NCBI RefSeq assembly: GCF_000282895.1
Contig: NZ_ALBQ01000004.1
Span: 87,077 to 151,076, forward strand
Direction: 5' to 3'
DNA from: Sphingomonas sp. ATCC 31555
GTDB taxonomy: Bacteria > Pseudomonadota > Alphaproteobacteria > Sphingomonadales > Sphingomonadaceae
DNA length: 64,000 nt
Both the position numbers and the translations under genes were made by a program. Below are positions 54,784 to 63,993 of this stretch, piece by piece; position 1 is the stretch's first letter; each line of letters begins with the position of its first letter. The notes under the pieces are model-generated. The model did not search any database, was not told the origin of the DNA, and was given only the letters and a program-made list of their open reading frames with translations.

Positions 54784-56067
54784 ATGAGCGATACCGCCAA
54801 GCTGCACGTTGGAGGCAAAGACGTCGAATATCCCGTCCTGAAGGGCAGCACCGGCCCCGATGTCGTCGATATCCGCAAGCTTTATGCCCAGACCGGCGCC
54901 TTTACCTATGATCCTGGCTTCACATCGACCGCCAGCTGCGAGTCGGGCCTGACCTTCATCGACGGCGACGAGGGCGTGCTGCTCCACCGCGGCTACCCGA
55001 TCGGCCAGCTCGCCGAGAATTCGAGCTTCATGGAAGTCTCGTACCTGCTGCTGAACGGCGAACTACCGACGCAGGCAGAGCTCTCGAAGTTCGAGAATAC
55101 GATTACCCGCCACACTATGCTGCACGAGCAGCTGGCGACCTTCTATCGAGGCTTCCGTCGCGATGCGCACCCGATGGCGGTGATGTGTGGCGTGGTCGGC
55201 GCGCTTTCGGCATTCTACCACGATTCGACCGACATCACCGATCCGCAGCAGCGCATGATCGCGTCGCACCGCCTGATCGCCAAGATGCCGACGATCGCGG
55301 CCATGGCGTACAAGTACAGCGTCGGCCAGCCGTTCCTCTATCCGAAGAACGACCTGAGCTACACCGGCAACTTCCTCCGCATGACCTTCGGCGTTCCGGC
55401 CGAGGAATATGAAGTGAACCCGGTGGTGGAGAAGGCGCTGGACCGCATCTTCATCCTCCACGCCGATCACGAGCAGAACGCCTCGACCTCGACCGTGCGC
55501 CTCGCCGGTTCGTCGGGCGCCAATCCGTTCGCGTGCATCGCGGCCGGCATCGCCTGCCTCTGGGGTCCGGCGCATGGCGGCGCCAACGAAGCGGCGCTCA
55601 ACATGCTGCACGAGATCGGCCGTCCGGAGCGTATCCCCGAGTTCATCGCCCGCGCGAAGGACAAGAACGATCCGTTCCGCCTGATGGGCTTCGGCCACCG
55701 CGTGTACAAGAACTATGATCCGCGCGCGACCGTGATGCAGAAGACGGTGCGCGAAGTGTTCGCCGCGCTCAACGTGACGGACCCGGTGTTCGAAGTGGCG
55801 CTCCAGCTCGAGGAAATGGCACTGAAGGACGACTATTTCGTCGAGAAGAAGCTGTTCCCGAACGTCGACTTCTATTCGGGCGTGATCCTGTCCGCGATTG
55901 GCTTCCCGACGACGATGTTCACCGCGCTGTTCGCCCTGGCTCGCACCGTCGGCTGGGTGGCGCAGTGGAACGAGATGATCTCGGATCCCGAGCAGAAGAT
56001 CGGCCGTCCGCGCCAGCTCTACACCGGCCCGACGCAGCGCGACTACGTGCCCGTCAGCCAGCGCTAA
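54784..56067 (+). CDS. gltA: Citrate synthase
   Basis: This enzyme condenses oxaloacetate with acetyl-CoA at the entry to the TCA cycle. The 427-residue product is a type II, hexameric-type citrate synthase. It has [40 protein letters not shown] (catalytic His), [14 protein letters not shown] (second His) and [10 protein letters not shown] (Asp). AAAGGACGAC provides a ribosome site. It is separated from gltX by 27 bases and followed by a clear terminator, so the two are probably one unit. Confidence 0.98.
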   Translation: MSDTAKLHVGGKDVEYPVLKGSTGPDVVDIRKLYAQTGAFTYDPGFTSTASCESGLTFIDGDEGVLLHRGYPIGQLAENSSFMEVSYLLLNGELPTQAELSKFENTITRHTMLHEQLATFYRGFRRDAHPMAVMCGVVGALSAFYHDSTDITDPQQRMIASHRLIAKMPTIAAMAYKYSVGQPFLYPKNDLSYTGNFLRMTFGVPAEEYEVNPVVEKALDRIFILHADHEQNASTSTVRLAGSSGANPFACIAAGIACLWGPAHGGANEAALNMLHEIGRPERIPEFIARAKDKNDPFRLMGFGHRVYKNYDPRATVMQKTVREVFAALNVTDPVFEVALQLEEMALKDDYFVEKKLFPNVDFYSGVILSAIGFPTTMFTALFALARTVGWVAQWNEMISDPEQKIGRPRQLYTGPTQRDYVPVSQR

Positions 56068-56109
56068 ACGCAAGGCCCAAGGGCCTAGCCCAAGCGGCTC
56101 GACAAGAAG

Positions 56110-56142
56110 ACGGCGCCCCGCACCAGCGGTGGCGCCGTTTTT
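56110..56142 (+). terminator. Intrinsic terminator after gltA
   Basis: Arms ACGGCGCC (56110-56117) and GGCGCCGT (56131-56138) are perfect complements, followed by a T-run at 56138-56142. It lies 43 bases after the gltA stop and ends the gltX-gltA unit. Confidence 0.85.
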
Positions 56143-56332
56143 CGTGTTACCGCGGGAAGCGATACGTCGGCTTGTCACCGGCACAACGGTTTACCTCACC
56201 GAGCATCTTGTCCGGCGTAATCCGGAGGGCAAATCGTCGCCCTTCGCACCAGCTTCGCCTCCGGCATTCTCGTTCAAGATCCAAGCGTGGCAACAGACAC
56301 CATCATTAGGCTTGGCCTTGCGCCCGCATCTG

Positions 56333-56345
56333 TTACTCTGAGTAA
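56333..56345. promoter_or_regulatory. Palindrome upstream of the GH127 gene
   Basis: TTACTCTGAGTAA is a perfect 6+1+6 inverted repeat 24 bases before the GH127 ATG, next to its likely ribosome site. The rest of the gap 56143-56332 shows no coding frame, tRNA or other clear motif. The regulator is unknown; it does not match the GTAACCGGTT motif further on. Confidence 0.4.
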
Positions 56346-56369
56346 ATATGATCGAAGGAGAGTCTGGGA

Positions 56370-58331
56370 ATGCCTGTTCACATGGGCGGCGTACATACTT
56401 CACGCCGCACCTTCCTCTCCAGCAGTGGTTTCGGCGCTATCGTGGCGGGAGCCTGGGCAAGCTTGCCTGCTGCATCGGAAGCATCGCCTCCCCAAGCCAT
56501 GCCCCCAAGTGCGCAAGCGAAGCTGCAAGCTTTCGATCTCACCGATGTCGACCTTGCCGAAAGCCCGTTCCTCCATGCGCAGCGCGCGACAGAAGCCTAT
56601 CTGCTGCGCCTGCAGCCGGATCGGATGTTGCACAACTTCCGCGTCAATGCGGGGCTCAAGCCTAAGGCGCCGGTATATGGGGGATGGGAATCCGAGCCGA
56701 CCTGGGAGGACATCAACTGCCACGGCCATACGCTCGGCCATTATCTATCTGCCTGCGCCCTCGCGTATCGAGCGACGGCAGATGTGCGCTACAAGCAGCG
56801 GATCGACTATATCGCGGACGAACTCAGCGCGTGTCAGGACGCGGCGAAAAGCGGGCTGGTTTGCGCTTTTCCGAAGGGCGCGGCACTGTTGGCCACGCAC
56901 TTGCGCGGAGAGAAGATCACCGGCGTTCCCTGGTACACGCTGCACAAAGTCTATGCAGGTCTGCGTGACGGCGCAGTATTGGCCGACAGCGCGGTGTCGC
57001 GCACTGTATTGTTGCGCCTCGCCGACTGGGGTGTCGTGGCGACGAAGCCCCTTTCCGACGCCGAGTTCGAGGCCATGCTGGAAACCGAGTATGGCGGCAT
57101 GAACGAGATTTATGCCGATCTCTACGCGATAACCGGCAAACAAGAGTATCGGGTTCTAGCGGAGCGCTTCTCGCAAAAGGCTTTGCTGCAACCACTGGCT
57201 CGGGGCCTCGACCATCTCGACGGCATGCACGCCAATACCCAGATCCCCAAAGTGGTGGGGTTTCAGCGCGTCTATGAAGCGACAGGAGATGAACGCTACC
57301 ACGATGCTGCGCGCTTCTTCTGGAAAACCGTAGCGCACACTCGCTCGTTCGCTACCGGCGGGCACGGCGAGAACGAGCATTTCTTCGCCATGGCCGATTT
57401 CGAGAAGCGGGTCTTCTCTGCCAAAGGCTCGGAAACTTGCGGCCAGCACAACATGCTAAAGCTCACGCGCGCGCTATTCCTGCAGGAGCCCCGCGCCGAA
57501 TACGCAGACTATTACGAACGTACGTTATATAACGGCATCCTCGCCTCACAGGATCCGGACACTGGGATGTGCACCTATTTCCAGGGTGCCCGCCCCGGAT
57601 ACATGAAGCTGTATCATACGCCCGAGGACTCCTTCTGGTGCTGCACCGGCACCGGAATGGAAAATCATGTAAAATATCGCGATTCCATTTACTTCCGCGA
57701 TGACCAGTCACTCTATGTGAACCTGTTCATCCCCTCTGCGGTGCGCTGGCGCGAAAAGGGCGCAGTACTGACGCAGGAGACCAGCTTCCCGGAGACGCCG
57801 AACACGCTCCTGGGCTGGCGCGTGAATCGACCCGTCGATCTAGCGCTTAAGCTGCGGCATCCCAGTTGGAGCCGTTCCGCAACCGTACTGGTGAACGGGA
57901 AGCAGGCGATGCGCTCCATTGCCCCCGGCAGCTATATCGACCTTCGGCGCACTTGGCGTGACGGCGACCGCGTCGAACTTCGCCTAACGATGGAAACCGG
58001 GGTCGAGCGCGCGGCGGCCGCCCCGGATATCGTCGCCTTCACCTATGGCCCGCTGGTTCTCGCGGGCGCGCTAGGCCAGGACGGGCTCGCACCTGGTGCC
58101 GACATCATCGTCAACGAACGTCGTTATGGCAGCTACAATGATACGCCCTTTGCCGTGCCGATGCTGACGGGCGAGCCGGCCGCATTGATGGCAAAGATCC
58201 GGCCGACTTCCCGCCCGCTGGAGTTCACCATTCCGGCGGCCGATGGGCGATCCGTCCGCCTGATCCCCTATCATCGAATCGCGCATGAGCGCTATGCAAC
58301 CTATTGGAAACTCAGCACGCCTGCCGCTTGA
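56370..58331 (+). CDS. Glycoside hydrolase family 127 protein (beta-L-arabinofuranosidase-like)
   Basis: The 653-residue product has a TAT signal (HTSRRTFLSSSGFGA), so it folds before export to the periplasm. The body is an (alpha/alpha)6 barrel plus beta domains of the GH127/DUF1680 type, with GHTLGHYLSACALAYRATAD, KGSETCGQHNMLKLTRALF, and SFWCCTGTGMENHVKY. In characterised GH127 enzymes a cysteine pair near here is catalytic. ATG 56370 has GGAGAG 8 bases upstream. Known members release beta-L-arabinofuranose, but activity on this locus's substrate is unproven. Confidence 0.9.
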   Translation: MPVHMGGVHTSRRTFLSSSGFGAIVAGAWASLPAASEASPPQAMPPSAQAKLQAFDLTDVDLAESPFLHAQRATEAYLLRLQPDRMLHNFRVNAGLKPKAPVYGGWESEPTWEDINCHGHTLGHYLSACALAYRATADVRYKQRIDYIADELSACQDAAKSGLVCAFPKGAALLATHLRGEKITGVPWYTLHKVYAGLRDGAVLADSAVSRTVLLRLADWGVVATKPLSDAEFEAMLETEYGGMNEIYADLYAITGKQEYRVLAERFSQKALLQPLARGLDHLDGMHANTQIPKVVGFQRVYEATGDERYHDAARFFWKTVAHTRSFATGGHGENEHFFAMADFEKRVFSAKGSETCGQHNMLKLTRALFLQEPRAEYADYYERTLYNGILASQDPDTGMCTYFQGARPGYMKLYHTPEDSFWCCTGTGMENHVKYRDSIYFRDDQSLYVNLFIPSAVRWREKGAVLTQETSFPETPNTLLGWRVNRPVDLALKLRHPSWSRSATVLVNGKQAMRSIAPGSYIDLRRTWRDGDRVELRLTMETGVERAAAAPDIVAFTYGPLVLAGALGQDGLAPGADIIVNERRYGSYNDTPFAVPMLTGEPAALMAKIRPTSRPLEFTIPAADGRSVRLIPYHRIAHERYATYWKLSTPAA

Positions 58332-58344
58332 TGCAACGTGAAGA

Positions 58345-58370
58345 ACGGCGCCCCGTGGCAGGGGCGCCGT
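58345..58370. terminator. Two-way terminator hairpin between convergent GH127 and GH3 genes
   Basis: Arms ACGGCGCCCC (58345-58354) and GGGGCGCCGT (58361-58370) are perfect 10-base complements around GTGGCA. It fills the 44-base gap between two stops. The T-run is weak on both strands. Confidence 0.6.
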
Positions 58371-58375
58371 AGAGA

Positions 58376-60664
58376 TCACCCCTTCAGCAGTTCGAAACTG
58401 CCCTTCAGCCCCGTTCCTTCCGCCGAAGGCGCGATCCACAGATCGAAGCGCCCTGGCTCCGCCACCGGCACGTTGTCCCTGCCGATGAACTGGAGCTGCT
58501 CGCGCCGGATGCGGAAGGTCACGCGCTCGGACTTGCCGGCCTCGAGACGCAGCTTCCGGAACGCCTTCAATTCGCGCACCGGCCGAGTAACGCTGGCGGT
58601 GACGTCGTGGATGTACAACTGGACGACTTCCTCCGCAGTGCGGCTGCCGCGATTGGTGATCGTCGCGCTTACGAGCAGTTCGCCGTCCCATCCCATCTGC
58701 GGCGCCACCTGCAGATCGGCATAGTCGATCCGGCCATAGGTGAGCCCGTGGCCGAACGGGAACAGCGCCGAGTTCGGGATGCCGCGATAATGCGCCTTGT
58801 ACGGCTCGAGCTTCTCGTCCGAAGGGTTCGGCCGGCCGGTAGGCTTGTGCGCATAATGGTAGGGCTGCTGACCGGGCGAGCGCGGGAAGCTGCACGGCAG
58901 GCGGCCCGACGGGCTGTAGGCACCGAACAGCACATCCGCGATCGCGTTGCCCGTCTCGCTGCCCAGAAACCAAGTCACTAGAATCGCAGGCGCGTCGCGA
59001 ACTGCACCCTCCAACGCAAGCGCGCGGCCGTTTTTCAGCACCACGACTACAGGCTTCCCGGTCGCGGCAACCGCCTCCGCGAGCGCCTGCTGCGGTGCTG
59101 GCAGCACGATCTCTGCGCGCGATTGCGCCTCCCCGGACATGTTCTGCGACTCACCGATCGCCAACAGGACGACATCCGCCGCGCGGGCGGCCGCGACGGC
59201 GGCTTCGATGCCGCCCCCGATCGCCGTTTCTACGCCAGAGCCTTCGACGATGGTGACAAGTGACGAGTCTTGCACCGCCGCCTTCACACCGCTGGCCAGA
59301 TCGACAGCGTGCGTATCGTCGCCATAGACCACCCACGGACCCACCAGGTCATGGGCGCCGGCCGCGAACGGCCCGATGATCGCTATCTTCTTGCCGGCCC
59401 TGGGTAGCGGAAGCAGATCGCCGTCATTCTTGAGCAGCACGATCGACTTGCGCCCCGACTCGCGCGCCAGATCGATTGCCGTGCGCGTGCGCGTGCGCGC
59501 CTGCTCGCGCTTGCGATCGATGCGCCGGAAGGGATTATCGAACAGGCCCAACCTCGCCTTCAATGCCAGCACCCGCCGAACCGAGGCATCGACCAGCGCT
59601 TCGTCCACTTCGCCCTTGGCAACAAGATCGGGGAGGTGATCGCGGTAGAAGCCGCTCGTCATGCTCATGTCGACACCGGCAAGGAAGGCAATCTTGGCCG
59701 CGTCGCGCGCATCGGCCGCGAAGCCATGATCGATCAGTTCCATGTCACCCGTGTAATCGGACACGACAAGGCCTTGGAAACCCCATTGCTCGCGCAGCAA
59801 GGTCCGCATCAGCCATGGGTTGCCAGTGGAAGGAATGCCTGCGATCTCGTTGAACGAAGCCATGAAGGAAAGCACACCCGCGTTCAGCGCGGCCTTGAAC
59901 GGCGGCAAGTATACTTCGCGAAGCGTGCGTTCCGAGATATCGACGGTGTTATAGTCGAGGCCCGCCTCCGCAGCGCCATAGGCGGCGAAGTGCTTCGCGC
60001 AGGCGAGCACGGCTTCGGCTGAAGTGAGGTCCTTGCCCTGAAAACCGCGAACACGAGCGGCGCCAAACATCTCCCCGAGCAGCACGTCCTCGCCCGCGCC
60101 TTCCATACCGCGGCCCCAGCGCTGATCGCGGGCGATGTCGACCATTGGCGCGAAAGTCCAATCGATGCCCGAGGCGGCGGCCTCGAACGCTGCCATGCGG
60201 GCGGTGCGCTCCGCCAGATCAGGCTCGAAGCTGGCGACTTCGCCCAGTGGGATCGGGAAGATTGTGCGGTGGCCGTGGATCACGTCGGCCGCGAAGATCA
60301 GCGGGATCTTCAGCCGCGACTGCATCGCCGCGCCTTGCATGCGGCGGGCCATCTCGGCGCCATTGCCGTTGAACACGCCGGTGATCCGGCCCTGGCGCAC
60401 CTCTTCCAACTGGGCTTCGAAGCTGGGCCCGTTGGTGGGCGGATTCAATGCCGTGGCAGCGCTGCCGCCCCACGCGCTGGGCATGATAGTCAGCTGCCCG
60501 GCCTTTTCGGCGATCGTCATCTTCGCGACCAGTGCATCGATGAATGCCGGCACCGGCAACGCCGCAGCCTCCATCAGCATGGCCTTTGCCGGGCTGTGCA
60601 TCCATGCGGCCATCGCACCCGCGCCGAGCAGCGCCGCGCGCCGTGAAATCCTGCCGTCCAACAT
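58376..60664 (-). CDS. Glycoside hydrolase family 3 beta-glucosidase
   Basis: The 762-residue product has a TAT signal (RISRRAALLGAGAMA) and the full GH3 layout: an N-terminal barrel, an (alpha/beta) sandwich and a C-terminal fibronectin-like domain. The nucleophile is Asp303 in VVSDYTGDMELIDHG, and GSGVETAIGGGIEAA with FLGSETGNAIADVLFG marks the second domain. The sequence is BglX-like, so it probably acts in the periplasm on beta-linked gluco-oligosaccharides. It diverges from lacI across a 158-base gap holding an operator-like palindrome. Confidence 0.94.
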   Translation of the reverse strand: MLDGRISRRAALLGAGAMAAWMHSPAKAMLMEAAALPVPAFIDALVAKMTIAEKAGQLTIMPSAWGGSAATALNPPTNGPSFEAQLEEVRQGRITGVFNGNGAEMARRMQGAAMQSRLKIPLIFAADVIHGHRTIFPIPLGEVASFEPDLAERTARMAAFEAAASGIDWTFAPMVDIARDQRWGRGMEGAGEDVLLGEMFGAARVRGFQGKDLTSAEAVLACAKHFAAYGAAEAGLDYNTVDISERTLREVYLPPFKAALNAGVLSFMASFNEIAGIPSTGNPWLMRTLLREQWGFQGLVVSDYTGDMELIDHGFAADARDAAKIAFLAGVDMSMTSGFYRDHLPDLVAKGEVDEALVDASVRRVLALKARLGLFDNPFRRIDRKREQARTRTRTAIDLARESGRKSIVLLKNDGDLLPLPRAGKKIAIIGPFAAGAHDLVGPWVVYGDDTHAVDLASGVKAAVQDSSLVTIVEGSGVETAIGGGIEAAVAAARAADVVLLAIGESQNMSGEAQSRAEIVLPAPQQALAEAVAATGKPVVVVLKNGRALALEGAVRDAPAILVTWFLGSETGNAIADVLFGAYSPSGRLPCSFPRSPGQQPYHYAHKPTGRPNPSDEKLEPYKAHYRGIPNSALFPFGHGLTYGRIDYADLQVAPQMGWDGELLVSATITNRGSRTAEEVVQLYIHDVTASVTRPVRELKAFRKLRLEAGKSERVTFRIRREQLQFIGRDNVPVAEPGRFDLWIAPSAEGTGLKGSFELLKG

Positions 60665-60726
60665 TCGCCTGAAACCCTCTGCCTAAACGCCGCCGTGATC
60701 GCCAATTCGGGCTTGTAGCGGCAAGC

Positions 60727-60740
60727 CGTAACCGGTTACA
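60727..60740. promoter_or_regulatory. LacI-type operator between GH3 and lacI
   Basis: CGTAACCGGTTACA contains the perfect 12-base palindrome GTAACCGGTTAC (60728-60739). A second pair, GCAAGC (60721-60726) and GCTTGC (60743-60748), surrounds it. It sits in the divergent gap between the GH3 and lacI genes. The same core, GTAACCGGTT, recurs at 61874-61887 before the GH144 gene. Confidence 0.7.
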
Positions 60741-60822
60741 TAGCTTGCGTAAGACCGGGATTGCAATCGCCGATCTAGCCTGAAACATTGCGCGCCGCGA
60801 TAAATATAAGGAGAGCATTCGC

Positions 60823-61824
60823 ATGGCCGAAGCCACGATTCGTGACGTAGCGGCGAGAGCCCAGGTCTCGGTGGCGTCGGTATCCCGCGCGCTGAACGGC
60901 CTTAATAATGTACGCGGCGACACCCGCGAACGCATCCTCGCCGCCGCCGAGGAACTCGGCTATGTGCCCCACGCGGGTGCCCGAAGCCTGAGCCTGGCGC
61001 GCGCGCATTCGATTGGCGTGGTGCTGCCCGATCTGCACGGCGAGTTCTTCTCCGAGTGCGTCCGCGGCATGGACCGTGAGGCAAGCCGACGCGGGTATCT
61101 GCTGCTGCTATCGAATATGCACGACGAAGGCGATCGTGCGATGAAGGCGCTGCGTGCGATGCGCGGTCGCGTCGACGGGCTGCTGGTGATGGCACCGCAT
61201 ATCGCCCCCGATCTTTTGGCCGATGCGCTGTCGCCCGGGCTACCGGCGGTTTTGATCAATTGCCTGCAAGCCAAGCAGGCCCGCGCATCGCTGCGCGTCG
61301 ACAATCACGTCGGCGCGGAGGCCGTGGTGCGCCACCTCGTCGAAGCCGGTTGCCGGCAGATCGTGCACCTGGCCGGCCCCACCGGGAACATCGACGCACG
61401 CGAACGAGCCGAAGGCTATCGCCAGGCGATGCACCGCCTGCTGCCGAATGTGCCGCCGGTGGTCCTGCCTGGAGATTTCAACGAAGGCGCCGGCGAAGCG
61501 CTCGCGCGGCGCATTGCTGCGGGCGAGATAGCGTGTGACGCGGTATTCGCCGCCAACGACATGATGGCGCTCGGCTGCCTGCACGGGCTGCGCAGTGCGC
61601 AGATCGCCGTGCCGGAGCAGATCGCCGTCGCCGGGTTCGACGACGTTCCCCTCGCCCGGTATCTTGGCCTCACCACGGTGCAGGTCCGCATCGCCGAACT
61701 AGGCGCGCGCGCCGTTGCACGGCTGGTCGATCAGATCGAAGGCAAGGCGCAGGGTGCCGAACAGACATTGCTGACGCCCGAACTCATCGTTCGCGGCACG
61801 ACCGCTCAAAGCCTTCACAACTGA
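60823..61824 (+). CDS. LacI family transcriptional regulator
   Basis: The 333-residue product has an N-terminal helix-turn-helix (TIRDVAARAQVSVASVSRALN) and hinge (GYVPHAGARSL), then a sugar-binding core (VVLPDLHGEFFSECVRGMD, FAANDMMALGCLHGL, VAGFDDVPLARYLGLTTV). It should repress sugar genes until an effector sugar binds. It diverges from the GH3 gene, and palindromes of one core lie on both sides, so autoregulation and control of GH3 and GH144 are likely. The effector is unknown; a sophoro-oligosaccharide or glucose derivative is a guess from the neighbours. Confidence 0.93.
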   Translation: MAEATIRDVAARAQVSVASVSRALNGLNNVRGDTRERILAAAEELGYVPHAGARSLSLARAHSIGVVLPDLHGEFFSECVRGMDREASRRGYLLLLSNMHDEGDRAMKALRAMRGRVDGLLVMAPHIAPDLLADALSPGLPAVLINCLQAKQARASLRVDNHVGAEAVVRHLVEAGCRQIVHLAGPTGNIDARERAEGYRQAMHRLLPNVPPVVLPGDFNEGAGEALARRIAAGEIACDAVFAANDMMALGCLHGLRSAQIAVPEQIAVAGFDDVPLARYLGLTTVQVRIAELGARAVARLVDQIEGKAQGAEQTLLTPELIVRGTTAQSLHN

Positions 61825-61873
61825 GTCTCGATATGCCGATCTTCAAAACTGCTTCTTCTCGTGCTGCAAAATA

Positions 61874-61887
61874 TGTAACCGGTTTCA
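61874..61887. promoter_or_regulatory. Second LacI-type operator, before the GH144 gene
   Basis: TGTAACCGGTTTCA matches the palindrome at 60727-60740 at 12 of 14 positions. It lies 49 bases after the lacI stop and upstream of the terminator at 61930. If functional, it would place the GH144 gene under the same regulator. It also argues against a GH144 start codon at or before 61887. Confidence 0.6.
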
Positions 61888-61929
61888 TGAGCACCGCTGC
61901 GGCGCAAAATGAACAGTTTCCCCCCGCTC

Positions 61930-61961
61930 GGGGCGGCGCCGATCGTGCCGCCCCGCTTTTT
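61930..61961 (+). terminator. Strong terminator or attenuator between lacI and GH144
   Basis: Arms GGGGCGGC (61930-61937) and GCCGCCCC (61947-61954) are perfect complements around 9 bases, followed by GC and five T (61957-61961). It probably ends the lacI transcript. If GH144 is transcribed from a promoter near the second operator, the hairpin lies in its leader and could attenuate it. Confidence 0.75.
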
Positions 61962-61979
61962 CGGGAGGAGCCGCAACCG

Positions 61980-63425
61980 CTGCAGCTGAACCGCCGTGCC
62001 CTGCTATCGGCTTCGACCCTGTTCCTCGGCAGCACGGCGCTGGCCGGTTGTGCGGGCACACTAGGCCGGGCAGGTGGAGCCGCCCCCGCCGGCCCGGCAC
62101 TCCCCGACTGGTATGCCGACTTGGAGGAGCGCACCTTCCGCTTCTTCTGGGAGCGCGTGAACCGGAAAAACGGACTGGTGCCGGATCGCTGGCCCTCGGA
62201 GAGCTTCTGCTCGATCGCGTCGATTGGCTTCGCGCTAACCGCCTATCCCGTCGGAGTAGAGCGAGGCTGGTGCACCCGCGCCGAAGCAAGCGACCTGACG
62301 CTGACGACGCTTCGCTTCCTTTGGGAAGCGCCACAGGGACCGGAACCCACCGGCAATGCGGGCTATAAGGGCTTTTTCTACCACTTTCTCGACATGGAGC
62401 AGGGTCACCGCTTTCTCGACGTCGAGCTCTCCAGCGTCGACAGCACGATCCTGTTCATGGGCGTGCTGTTCGCCGGCCAGTATTTCGATGGCGGCGACAG
62501 CCGGGAGGCGGAGATACGGCGCCTCGCCGAGGCAATCTACGCCCGCGCCGACTGGACCTGGTTCCAGGACGGACGCAGAGCGATTTCAATGGGTTGGCAT
62601 CCCGGCGGCGGCTTCATCGCGCGAAACTGGGAAGGGTATAATGAGGGCATGTTCGTCTATGTCCTTGGCTTGGGTGCCCCCAATCACCCGCTGGCGCCGA
62701 ACAGCTGGGAAGCCTGGACAGCGCCCTACCAGCAGGTCTGGCGCGGCGAAGGCTCTACCCGCCATCTCGCCTTCGCTCCCTTGTTCGGGCATCAGTACAG
62801 CCATGTCTGGATCGACTTTCGCGGCATTCGCGATGCCGCGATGCAAGCCGCCGGCATGGATTACTTCGAGAACAGCCGCCGTGCCGCCTACGCGCAGCGC
62901 GCCTATTGCACAGCCAATCCGCTGCAGTGGGAAGGCTATGCGGCTGATCTATGGGGCATCACCGCCTGCGACGGGCCAGGCCATACCAAACTGCCGTTCA
63001 AGGGCGGGACGCGGGAGTTCTTCGCCTATTCGGCCCGCGGACCGCTGGGCATGCCAGACGAGCGCGACGATGGTACCCTTGCGCCCACGGCGGCACTGGG
63101 CTGCCTGCCCTTCGCGCCCGAAATCGTGCTCCCCTGCGCGGAGCGAATGCGACGCGACTATGGCGACATCCTCTATGGGCAATATGGCTTTCTGGATTCA
63201 TTCAATCCCAGCTTCCGATACACCGATCCCGAACCGGTGAAGGGCAAGGTGGACCCGGTGCGCGGCTGGGTGGATGACGATTATCTCGGCATCGATCAGG
63301 GACCGATCCTGCTGATGGCGGCAAATTACCGCAATGATTTCGTGTGGCGCATCATGCGTTCCGTGCCCGCGATCCGCCGCGGACTGATCCAGGCAGGCTT
63401 CAGCGGAGGTTGGCTGGAGTCTTGA
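61980..63425 (+). CDS. GH144-type glucanase lipoprotein
   Basis: The product is about 481 residues, a lipoprotein with a signal LLSASTLFLGSTALAGC and Cys at the lipobox. The mature part is an (alpha/alpha)6 glycoamylase-type domain (PF10091/GH144-like): TFRFFWERVNRKNGLVPDRW, MGWHPGGGFIARNWEGYNEG, GHQYSHVWIDFRGIRD and PAIRRGLIQAGFSGGW. Family members include endo-beta-1,2-glucanases, giving sophoro-oligosaccharides that the GH3 enzyme could then cleave. I favour CTG 61980, which has GGGAGGAG 9 bases upstream and lies beyond the terminator. In-frame ATGs at 61833 and 61887 have no ribosome site and would read through it. Confidence 0.85.
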   Translation: MQLNRRALLSASTLFLGSTALAGCAGTLGRAGGAAPAGPALPDWYADLEERTFRFFWERVNRKNGLVPDRWPSESFCSIASIGFALTAYPVGVERGWCTRAEASDLTLTTLRFLWEAPQGPEPTGNAGYKGFFYHFLDMEQGHRFLDVELSSVDSTILFMGVLFAGQYFDGGDSREAEIRRLAEAIYARADWTWFQDGRRAISMGWHPGGGFIARNWEGYNEGMFVYVLGLGAPNHPLAPNSWEAWTAPYQQVWRGEGSTRHLAFAPLFGHQYSHVWIDFRGIRDAAMQAAGMDYFENSRRAAYAQRAYCTANPLQWEGYAADLWGITACDGPGHTKLPFKGGTREFFAYSARGPLGMPDERDDGTLAPTAALGCLPFAPEIVLPCAERMRRDYGDILYGQYGFLDSFNPSFRYTDPEPVKGKVDPVRGWVDDDYLGIDQGPILLMAANYRNDFVWRIMRSVPAIRRGLIQAGFSGGWLES

Positions 63426-63473
63426 AGGCTCTGCTGATTGACGGCGCGCGGGAAACGTGGCTTGCAGCCAAAT

Positions 63474-63947
63474 ATGTCTGCAGAACAACCGCATCTCGGC
63501 GCCCTGGAATCTCTGGTTGGCTATCGTCTTCGTAGAGCATGGATTGCTTTCTCAGCGGATTTCACGTCGGCGATGGAAGGTACGGGCGTGCGCCAGGTCC
63601 CATTGGCTGTGCTGTCAATCATTGCAGCCAATCCCGGCATCAATCAGGGTGCCACCGGACGCGCGCTGGGGATCAAGCGCGCGAACATGGTGGCGCTGAT
63701 CAACGAACTGGTCGAAAACCAGTGGATCGAACGGGCCATCGATGCGAACGATCGCCGCGCGTTGACACTGACGCTGACGCCGGCTGGCAAGGCGGTGATG
63801 GCAGACGCGTTGCAGCGGATCGCAACGCACGAAAACCGCATGCTGTCGGACATGGAGCCTGCGGAGCGTTCGCTGCTCCTCGACATGCTCATCCGGATCG
63901 AGCGGCGAAACCCTGCAGCCGAAGCCGAGGATTCCGGCAACAGCTGA
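63474..63947 (+). CDS. MarR family transcriptional regulator
   Basis: The 157-residue product is a MarR regulator. The recognition region reads GATGRALGIKRANMVALINEL, and the wing is DRRALTLTLTPAGKAVM, followed by a C-terminal dimerisation helix (ERSLLLDMLIRIE). I chose ATG 63474, which gives MSAEQPHLGALES; an ATG 12 codons earlier is also in frame. It follows GH144 by 48 bases. Its target is not evident; it may belong to the sugar locus or to genes beyond the window. Confidence 0.85.
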   Translation: MSAEQPHLGALESLVGYRLRRAWIAFSADFTSAMEGTGVRQVPLAVLSIIAANPGINQGATGRALGIKRANMVALINELVENQWIERAIDANDRRALTLTLTPAGKAVMADALQRIATHENRMLSDMEPAERSLLLDMLIRIERRNPAAEAEDSGNS

Positions 63948-63960
63948 GGGCCGGGCTTTA

Positions 63961-63993
63961 GAGCGTTTTCCGATCAATCTGGATCATATCCGC
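63961..63993. repeat. Short intergenic repeat-like sequence at the right edge
   Basis: The sequence starting GAGCGTTTTCCGATCA and running on through CTGGATCATATCC resembles a common interspersed element seen upstream of many genes in Rhizobiales and sphingomonads. Only one copy is in this window, so I cannot confirm it from here. Confidence 0.4.
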
